Shown here: in pieces, positions 5,313 through 10,362 of the stretch
Layout: the number at the start of each line of letters is the position of its first letter
How positions within the stretch are numbered: position 1 is the first letter of the stretch
From: an uncultured Candidatus Saccharibacteria bacterium
Lineage (GTDB): Bacteria; Patescibacteriota; Saccharimonadia; Saccharimonadales; Saccharimonadaceae
Direction of reading: 5' to 3'
Length of the DNA: 10,362 nt
NCBI GenBank assembly: GCA_946185175.1
Contig: CAMHIH010000022.1
Coordinates: 1-10,362, forward strand
Notes under the pieces: model-generated
What the model was told of the DNA's origin: nothing
Seen by the model: the letters and a program-made list of their open reading frames with translations, nothing else
Database searches by the model: none
Translations under genes and position numbers: made by a program

Positions 5313-7937
5313 ATGTTTTTTAATCGTAAACTATCTGAAATTAAGCGAGAATTAGATACGAGCGAGCAGGGCCTCGGTAGCCACGAAGTAACAGCCCGAC
5401 AGTCGCGCTATGGTAAAAATTTACTTCCTAAGAAAAAATCCGTTAGTATTTGGCAGCTTTTCTTGGGTGAATTCAAGGATCCGTTAATTATATTACTGCT
5501 GCTGGCTATCGTCATATCTTTTGCGGTGGGCGAAATCGTGGATGGTGCCGTCATTCTTGTAATCGTGTTGGTCGATGCTATTATGGGTACCTATCAAGAA
5601 AACAAAGCTAATAAAACCGCTAGCGCACTCGAGGATTTAGTGTCGGTTAGGGTAAACGTAATGCGTGGCGGCAAAAAAGTCCAAATTGACGCCGAGGATC
5701 TAACGATTGGCGACTATGTCTTGCTCGAGTCGGGCGACAAAATCAGCGCCGACATGCGAATCGCGAAGACGCGCAACTTTATGGTCGATGAATCGATTTT
5801 GACCGGCGAAAGTCTACAAGTAGAGAAGGGGCCAGCGGCGCTTAATCGGCATCAGGCGCCAATCAGCGAACAATCGAACATGGTTTTTGCGGGCACGACG
5901 GCCGTGTCGGGGCGCGCCGAAGCAATCGTTGTGGCGATTGGTGCTCAAACCGAATTGGGTAAGATTGCTGATAGTCTAAATAATTCCGAAGATGAAAAGT
6001 CTCCGCTAACGATTCGCGTCGAAAAACTATCGAAGCAAATCAGTGTTCTGGTGATGGTAGTAGCCGTGGTAATTGCGGGCCTATTGATTTACAAAAGAGC
6101 GCCATTCAACGAGATTTTATTGACGGTAATCGCTTTTGCGGTTTCGGCTATGCCAGAAGGCTTGCCACTTGCGTTAACGATGGCTCTAACGATTGCCTCA
6201 AATCGAATGGCAAAACGTAACGTAGTAGTTCGTCGTCTGCATGCAGCGGAATCTTTGGGTAGCTGTACGGTAATTGCGTCAGATAAAACTGGCACTTTAA
6301 CGGTTAACCAGCAAACTGCAAAAATTATTTTGCTACCAAATGGCGAAAAGTATGAAATCTCCGGCACAGGCTACGAAACGTCTGGCAAAGTGAATGGCAA
6401 TATTCTTAAGTATGCTGAAGAAATTGGTCTACTGGGCGCGATTAATAACGAGGCAAGCCTTGATGGCGAGCAGGGTCCGACTGGCGACTCAATTGACATC
6501 GCCTTTAAGGTCTTAGGAGTAAAACTTGGCGTCAATGCGGACGAAGTGGAGATTATTGATATTATTCCATATGAGTCAGAAAACAAATACTCGGCAGTCT
6601 TTTATCGTCAGGGCAATGAGACTTATTGTACGGTTAAGGGGTCACCAGAAACCGTTGCAAGCTTCTGTAAAACAATAAATTTAGCCAATAAATCTGATTT
6701 TCCGAAAATTGTCGAACAGAACAATAAGCTAGCTGAAGATGGCTACCGCGTTATTGCACTCGCAAGGGGCAAGGTGAAGGCTAAAAACAACTATAGCGAT
6801 AAGGATATTGCTGATCTAACCTTTATGGGCATGGTAGGTTTTATCGATCCGATTCGTAAAGAAGCGGTCGAATCGATCCGTGAATGCCATAAGGCGGGCA
6901 TTAAGGTTATCATGATTACTGGCGACCATCCGTTAACTGCGACGAAAATCGCTAAAGACCTGAAGCTTGTTAAAAATGCAGATGCCGTAACCATTGGCGA
7001 AGAAGTCGAACGTATGCACGATCAAGAAAACTCCAAATTCGCGGAATTTGTTGCAAGTAAGACGGTGTTTGCGCGCGTGACGCCATTGCAGAAATTGTAT
7101 ATCGTTGACGCACTGAAAGAGCGCGGCGAATTCGTAGCTGTAACTGGTGACGGCGTAAATGATGCACCAGCACTCAAGGCGGCAAATATTGGCGTTGCGA
7201 TGGGGAGCGGCACTGATATTGCTCGCGATACGGCCGACATGATTATTATGGATGACAACTTTAAGTCTATTGTGTCCGGCATTAAAGAGGGTAGGGTCGC
7301 CTATTCGAATATTCGCAAAATCATCTTGTTCCTAATTTCTTGCGGCGTTGCTGAAGCGCTCTTCTTCTTTACGGCGATTGCTTGTAATATGCCAATGCCA
7401 TTGGTTGCCGTACAGCTTCTCTGGCTAAATGTTGTAACTGACGGTATTCAGGACTTCGCGTTGTCCTTTGAGAGGGCTGAGCCTGGTATTTTGCGCGAAA
7501 AACCACGCAATCCAAAAGAATCCATTTTTGACCGAAGTTTATTGCGTCGCATCCTGTTATCTGGCCTTACAATCGCAGCGATAGTCTTCATCGCTTGGTA
7601 CTTCTTGGTTTGCGTCCTAAAGTTCGATGCCGGCCACGCGCGCGGATACATCATGTGCTTAATGGTCTTTATTCAAAACGTACACGTTTTCAACTGTCGT
7701 AGCGAGAAAGAGTCCGCCTTTAGTGTGCCACTTCGTAGTAACTGGTTAATTATAGCGGGCGTAATTGGTTCAGTTTTGCTGGAAGTTGCAGTCATGAATG
7801 TTCCGGCACTCTCGAACTTGCTACAAGCCTCGCCAGTTGAGTTCAAGCACGGCATCGGCCTATTCGGTGTTGCTTTGTTAGTATTAGTATTGGTTGAAGT
7901 TTATAAATCCGTCGCTAGAGCGATTCGTCGCGATTGA
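5313..7937 (+). CDS. SERCA/PMR1-type P-type ATPase (probable Ca2+ pump), 874 residues
   Basis: This type-II P-type ATPase probably exports calcium, though a related divalent cation is possible. In order (numbering from the ATG at 5313): an N-terminal cation-ATPase segment ending in the RYGKNLLP box; helices 1-2 (about 56-73, 76-96); LTGES at 163-167; helix 4 with PEGLP (Glu282); DKTGT with phosphorylated Asp324; KGSPE at 442-446; TGDHPLT at 536-542; TGDGVND at 611-617; and helices 5-10 (about 667-866). Helix 6 keeps N..TD (Asn706, Thr709, Asp710), the SERCA calcium ligands, but then reads GIQD rather than the usual GLPA. In helix 5 the Glu of SERCA site I is kept (Glu681) while the partner Asn aligns with Gly, so one high-affinity site, as in PMR1, is plausible. 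In-frame starts at 5283 (TTG) and 5301 (ATG) are possible; 5313 fits both the family N-terminus and the -10 box. TGA stop. Confidence 0.94.
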   Translation: MFFNRKLSEIKRELDTSEQGLGSHEVTARQSRYGKNLLPKKKSVSIWQLFLGEFKDPLIILLLLAIVISFAVGEIVDGAVILVIVLVDAIMGTYQENKANKTASALEDLVSVRVNVMRGGKKVQIDAEDLTIGDYVLLESGDKISADMRIAKTRNFMVDESILTGESLQVEKGPAALNRHQAPISEQSNMVFAGTTAVSGRAEAIVVAIGAQTELGKIADSLNNSEDEKSPLTIRVEKLSKQISVLVMVVAVVIAGLLIYKRAPFNEILLTVIAFAVSAMPEGLPLALTMALTIASNRMAKRNVVVRRLHAAESLGSCTVIASDKTGTLTVNQQTAKIILLPNGEKYEISGTGYETSGKVNGNILKYAEEIGLLGAINNEASLDGEQGPTGDSIDIAFKVLGVKLGVNADEVEIIDIIPYESENKYSAVFYRQGNETYCTVKGSPETVASFCKTINLANKSDFPKIVEQNNKLAEDGYRVIALARGKVKAKNNYSDKDIADLTFMGMVGFIDPIRKEAVESIRECHKAGIKVIMITGDHPLTATKIAKDLKLVKNADAVTIGEEVERMHDQENSKFAEFVASKTVFARVTPLQKLYIVDALKERGEFVAVTGDGVNDAPALKAANIGVAMGSGTDIARDTADMIIMDDNFKSIVSGIKEGRVAYSNIRKIILFLISCGVAEALFFFTAIACNMPMPLVAVQLLWLNVVTDGIQDFALSFERAEPGILREKPRNPKESIFDRSLLRRILLSGLTIAAIVFIAWYFLVCVLKFDAGHARGYIMCLMVFIQNVHVFNCRSEKESAFSVPLRSNWLIIAGVIGSVLLEVAVMNVPALSNLLQASPVEFKHGIGLFGVALLVLVLVEVYKSVARAIRRD

Positions 7938-7939
7938 TG

Positions 7940-7968
7940 TGATAAGATAGTAAAAAACAGTGGAGGAG
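7940..7968 (+). promoter_or_regulatory. Extended -10 box and Shine-Dalgarno of the DUF2130 gene
   Basis: TGATAAGAT (7940-7948, hexamer TAAGAT) begins 2 nt after the pump's stop codon and predicts a start near 7955. A GGAGGAG (7962-7968) follows, unusually close to the ATG at 7970: only 3 nt separate GGAGG from the start. The gene may have its own short-leader transcript as well as read-through from the pump, since no terminator lies between them. Confidence 0.55.
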
Positions 7969-7969
7969 T

Positions 7970-9172
7970 ATGGCAGAGATTAAATGCCCAAAATGTGGCA
8001 CAACTTTTAAAGTCGATGACTCTAGTTATGCAGATATTCTAAGCCAAGTCCGCAATCAGGAGTTTGAATCTGAATTACATAGTCGCCTTAAAGACGCCGC
8101 CAAACAGGCGTCCGCCGACAAAGATTTAGCGCTTGCTAAACAAGAATCAGCCCAAGCGGCCAAAATTGCCGCGCTCGAAGCTCAGCTTAAACAAGCCGAA
8201 ACCGATAAAGAGCTTGCAGTCGCTAAGGCGCTTACTCCAGTCGAAAAAGAGCTCGCGTCGATTAAGTCTGACTTGCGCACTAAAACTTCAGAGGCGAAGT
8301 TACGCGAAGAGTCGCTTACGGCGCAAGTAAAACTACGCGAGGCTGCCCTGAAGACGCAGTATGAAGGCGCCCTCAAGCTCAAAGACGAAGAGATTGATCG
8401 TCTCAAGGATTTAAAGTCCAAATTGAGCACCAAAATGGTGGGCGAAACGCTCGAACAGCACTGCGAGAATGAGTTTAACAAGTTGCGTGCTACGGCTTTT
8501 CCGAATGCATATTTCGAAAAAGACAATGCCGTCTCAAGGACCGGCTCTAAAGGCGATTTCATTTTTCGCGAATGCGATGAGGCTGGAAACGAGATCATCT
8601 CAATTATGTTTGAGATGAAAAACGAGAATGAGACCACTGCCACAAAGCACAAAAATGAAGATTTTTTCAAAGAGCTCGACAAAGATCGCAAAGAAAAGAA
8701 TTGCGAATACGCCGTGTTGGTTACTTTGCTAGAGTCCGAATCGGAGCTCTACAATACGGGTATTGTCGACGTAAGCTACAAATATGACAAGATGTATGTG
8801 ATTCGGCCACAGTTTTTCATCCCGATGATTACATTATTGCGTAATGCGGCTATGAATTCGCTGAAATATAAAGCAGAGCTCGCCGTCGTGCGCAACCAAA
8901 ATATTGATATTACGCATTTCGAAGAAAACATGGAGAATTTTAAGCAGGCTTTTGCGCGCAATTATGAACTGGCGAGTAAAAAGTTCAGTACCGCCATTGA
9001 AGAAATCGACAAAACAATCGCCCATCTGCAGAAGACGAAAGAGGCTTTGCTGAGCTCGGAAAATAATTTACGCCTTGCTAATAATAAAGCGGAAGACCTC
9101 ACAATCAAGCGACTGACGCGCGGCAATCCGACCATGGCCGAGAAATTCGCCGATCTCAAAGCCGACCGTTAA
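7970..9172 (+). CDS. DUF2130 family protein, coiled-coil with nuclease-like motif, 400 residues
   Basis: The N-terminus has a single CPKC knuckle (Cys6, Cys9), a half zinc-ribbon. A long Ala/Lys/Glu/Gln-rich coiled coil follows (about 30-155). The conserved DUF2130 core is about 155-310 and a second helical region about 315-375. In the core, [12 protein letters not shown] (158-169), SKGDFIF with Asp196, and FEMKN with Glu215 and Lys217 form the pattern E...D...ExK expected of a PD-(D/E)XK nuclease fold. That assignment is my reading of the motif, not a demonstrated activity. DUF2130 proteins are widespread in bacteria and poorly characterised. No signal peptide or membrane helix is present, so it is cytoplasmic. 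The gene follows the SERCA-type pump after 32 bp on the same strand and precedes a small membrane protein. No methylase or other restriction or defence partner is adjacent. Confidence 0.88.
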   Translation: MAEIKCPKCGTTFKVDDSSYADILSQVRNQEFESELHSRLKDAAKQASADKDLALAKQESAQAAKIAALEAQLKQAETDKELAVAKALTPVEKELASIKSDLRTKTSEAKLREESLTAQVKLREAALKTQYEGALKLKDEEIDRLKDLKSKLSTKMVGETLEQHCENEFNKLRATAFPNAYFEKDNAVSRTGSKGDFIFRECDEAGNEIISIMFEMKNENETTATKHKNEDFFKELDKDRKEKNCEYAVLVTLLESESELYNTGIVDVSYKYDKMYVIRPQFFIPMITLLRNAAMNSLKYKAELAVVRNQNIDITHFEENMENFKQAFARNYELASKKFSTAIEEIDKTIAHLQKTKEALLSSENNLRLANNKAEDLTIKRLTRGNPTMAEKFADLKADR

Positions 9173-9200
9173 GGCACTTGTGCTTATCTCGAAAAAAGCT

Positions 9201-9206
9201 TAAAAT
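9201..9206 (+). promoter_or_regulatory. -10 box of the 80-residue membrane protein gene
   Basis: TAAAAT (5 of 6 matches) lies 7 nt before the ATG at 9214, predicting transcription from the start codon or one base before it. A weak -35 candidate, TTGTGC (9178-9183), is at the ideal 17-bp distance. No Shine-Dalgarno is present. Confidence 0.5.
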
Positions 9207-9213
9207 ATAAACG

Positions 9214-9456
9214 ATGTACGCTGGCGATAAACTTAAATCTAAGTTGGGTGGCTATCTTAAAGCGGCCGTAATCCTCTTTTTGGTGATCGTAATGTTCTAT
9301 ATCGGGTCAATGCTTTTGGATCGGGTCGAGCATGGCGACGCAAATACTTTTACCGTAAACGATGCCAGCGAAGAAAGTGCGGCTTGTAAGAATGCTGAGG
9401 GTGCCGCTACTCTAAATGGTGCCGGCATCAAAGTCCCGGTTAAATGTAAAAAATAA
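9214..9456 (+). CDS. Small single-pass membrane protein, 80 residues
   Basis: I do not recognise a family. A basic N-terminus (KLKSK) precedes one hydrophobic helix at about 14-36, predicting N-inside topology with a roughly 44-residue exported tail. The tail is acidic, then Ala/Gly-rich, and carries exactly two cysteines (58 and 78), one near its end in VPVKCKK. They could form an intramolecular disulfide, making this a possible substrate of a DsbA-type enzyme such as the one at 3278; that link is only inference. The ATG at 9214 follows a -10-like TAAAAT with no Shine-Dalgarno, so a leaderless mRNA is likely. It shares a terminator with nusA, which converges on it. The frame is open to a strong hairpin, there is a helix of the right length, and no competing ORF was seen on the other strand. 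Confidence 0.75.
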   Translation: MYAGDKLKSKLGGYLKAAVILFLVIVMFYIGSMLLDRVEHGDANTFTVNDASEESAACKNAEGAATLNGAGIKVPVKCKK

Positions 9457-9486
9457 AAAAGAACCCCCGTGAGGAGGTTCTTTTTT
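9455..9486 (-). terminator. Bidirectional terminator shared by nusA and the 80-residue gene
   Basis: AAAAAAGAACC (9455-9465) pairs with GGTTCTTTTTT (9476-9486), and an inner CC/GG pair closes a GTGA loop. The internal odd position is C-A in + RNA but G-U in - RNA, so the stem is better formed for the nusA transcript. U-runs follow the G-C core in both directions. Confidence 0.9.
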
Positions 9487-9494
9487 GATTAGCT

Positions 9495-10362
9495 TTATTC
9501 TTCGCCTTCGACGGCTTCTTCGTCTTCGCTTTCTTCGAGCGCAGAGAGAAGAGAGTCTTCGACGTTCTTTTTCTTCTTCTTTTCTGGAGCTTTTGCAACC
9601 TCAACGTCGATTTCGAAGCCGGTTAATTTGCTAGCGAGGCGAACATTCTGGCCGCCACGACCAATCGCGATTGATTGCTGGTCCTTTGCAACGTAAACGG
9701 TAGCATGACCATCTTTGATTTCGACTGTCTGAATCTCGGCTGGGCTCAAAGCTTCGCGAATGTATTCAGAGGCATTGTCGCTCCAGTTGATAATGTCGAT
9801 CTTTTCGCGGTCGCCGATCTCATTCATTACGGCCTGGACGCGTACACCGCGACCACCGACGAAGGTGCCGACTGGATCGATGCCAGGCATTGAGGCGGCA
9901 ACGGCAATCTTAGTGCGAACGCCAGCCTCGCGAGCGACAGCCTTAATTTCGACGGAGCCAGTTTCGATTTCTGGCACTTCCTGACGGAATAAGTATTCAA
10001 TAAACTCAGCGCAACCGCGGCTGAGGATTAATTGTGTACCGCGTTCATTGCGTTCGATTTCTTTAATGAAGACTTTAATACGCGAGCCAACAGAGTAATA
10101 CTCGCCGTTAATCTGCTCGCTTTTTGGCATGATGCCGGTAGCTTTGCCAAGGTCAACGCGTACAACGCGTGGCTCTACGCGCACGATGGTGCCGTTTGCA
10201 ACTTGGCCAACGCGATCTTCGTATTCGGCCAAAACAGCATCACGCTCAGCCTCGCGGAGGCGTTGGATTACGACCTGTTTTGCGGTTTGGGAAGCAACAC
10301 GGCCGAAGGCGCCAGCTTTGTGCTTTTCTTCTACTACATCGCCGAGCTTTTTGCCCTTGGCT
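9495..10362 (-). CDS. nusA: Transcription termination/antitermination factor NusA (5' end beyond window)
   Basis: NusA binds RNA polymerase and nascent RNA and modulates pausing, termination and antitermination, including on rRNA operons. The visible 288 residues start inside the N-terminal polymerase-binding domain, which ends AKQVVIQRLREAERDAV just before a TTG codon at 10232. That TTG is an internal Leu, not the start. The S1 domain follows (visible residues about 50-115), then KH1 (about 116-208) with the GGRG loop at 169-172 and the conserved VMNEIG...KIDII..SD segment. KH2 (about 211-255) has its GRGG loop at 234-237. The C-terminus is a charged tail with a six-residue lysine run and a Glu/Asp-rich end, without the acidic repeat domains of E. 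coli NusA. The gene ends TAA and shares a terminator with the convergent small membrane-protein gene. In many bacteria nusA lies between rimP and infB, but neither can be seen here. Confidence 0.97.
   Translation of the reverse strand, partial: AKGKKLGDVVEEKHKAGAFGRVASQTAKQVVIQRLREAERDAVLAEYEDRVGQVANGTIVRVEPRVVRVDLGKATGIMPKSEQINGEYYSVGSRIKVFIKEIERNERGTQLILSRGCAEFIEYLFRQEVPEIETGSVEIKAVAREAGVRTKIAVAASMPGIDPVGTFVGGRGVRVQAVMNEIGDREKIDIINWSDNASEYIREALSPAEIQTVEIKDGHATVYVAKDQQSIAIGRGGQNVRLASKLTGFEIDVEVAKAPEKKKKKNVEDSLLSALEESEDEEAVEGEE

Noticed and set aside
391..7937. UGA recoded as glycine, as in some Patescibacteria
   Set aside because: UGA ends well-formed genes at 391 and 7937, and no in-frame UGA interrupts a conserved domain.
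8182..8691. A 169-codon - strand frame opposite the DUF2130 gene
   Set aside because: It is a Ser/Phe-rich shadow of the Lys/Glu-rich coiled coil on the + strand, with no Shine-Dalgarno or promoter.
10230..10232. TTG at 10232 as the start of nusA
   Set aside because: The frame continues upstream to the window edge with typical NusA N-terminal sequence, so this codon is internal.
1..10362. Mobile element, CRISPR array, tRNA or defence system
   Set aside because: No transposase, integrase, terminal repeats, spaced direct repeats, tRNA-like fold or recognisable toxin, methylase or effector gene was seen. The DUF2130 nuclease-like motif alone is not enough.

Overview
The window looks like a chromosomal segment from a small-genome Gram-positive-like bacterium. 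My best guess is a Candidatus Saccharibacteria (TM7)/Patescibacteria relative. This rests on very short intergenic gaps, an abridged 23S 3' end with a short 5S, several genes apparently expressed from leaderless or near-leaderless mRNAs, and the mix of two type-II P-type ATPases, a membrane-anchored DsbA and a DUF2130 protein. The lineage call is an inference of moderate confidence. UGA is an ordinary stop here (it ends the genes at 391 and 7937), so this is not a UGA-recoding lineage.

Layout. Bases 1-330 are the tail of an rRNA operon on the + strand: the 23S 3' end, a spacer with a perfect palindrome, the 5S gene, a post-5S hairpin and an intrinsic terminator. A 103-residue orphan gene (702 to 391, - strand) converges on it and has its own strong promoter and a leader hairpin. 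Next comes a CtpE-like P-type ATPase (3239 to 834, - strand). It is divergent from a membrane-anchored DsbA-type thiol oxidoreductase with an unrecognised cytoplasmic domain (3278-4570, +), and only 38 bp holding two overlapping promoters separate them. A shared terminator lies between the DsbA gene and a convergent four-helix membrane protein (5178 to 4630, -). A second, SERCA/PMR1-type P-type ATPase (5313-7937, +), a DUF2130 coiled-coil protein with a nuclease-like motif (7970-9172, +) and an 80-residue single-pass membrane protein (9214-9456, +) follow. The last converges on nusA (- strand), which runs off the right edge.

Functionally this is mostly envelope and ion homeostasis (two cation pumps, an exported oxidoreductase, two small membrane proteins) next to core transcription and translation genes (rRNA, nusA). 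No mobile element, CRISPR array, tRNA or recognisable defence system is visible. The most distinctive signal is in gene expression. Four genes have an extended -10 box placing transcription starts 0-4 nt before the ATG with no Shine-Dalgarno. The two orphan genes instead have full -35/-10 promoters, predicted 47-nt leaders with 5'-proximal hairpins, and canonical Shine-Dalgarno sequences.
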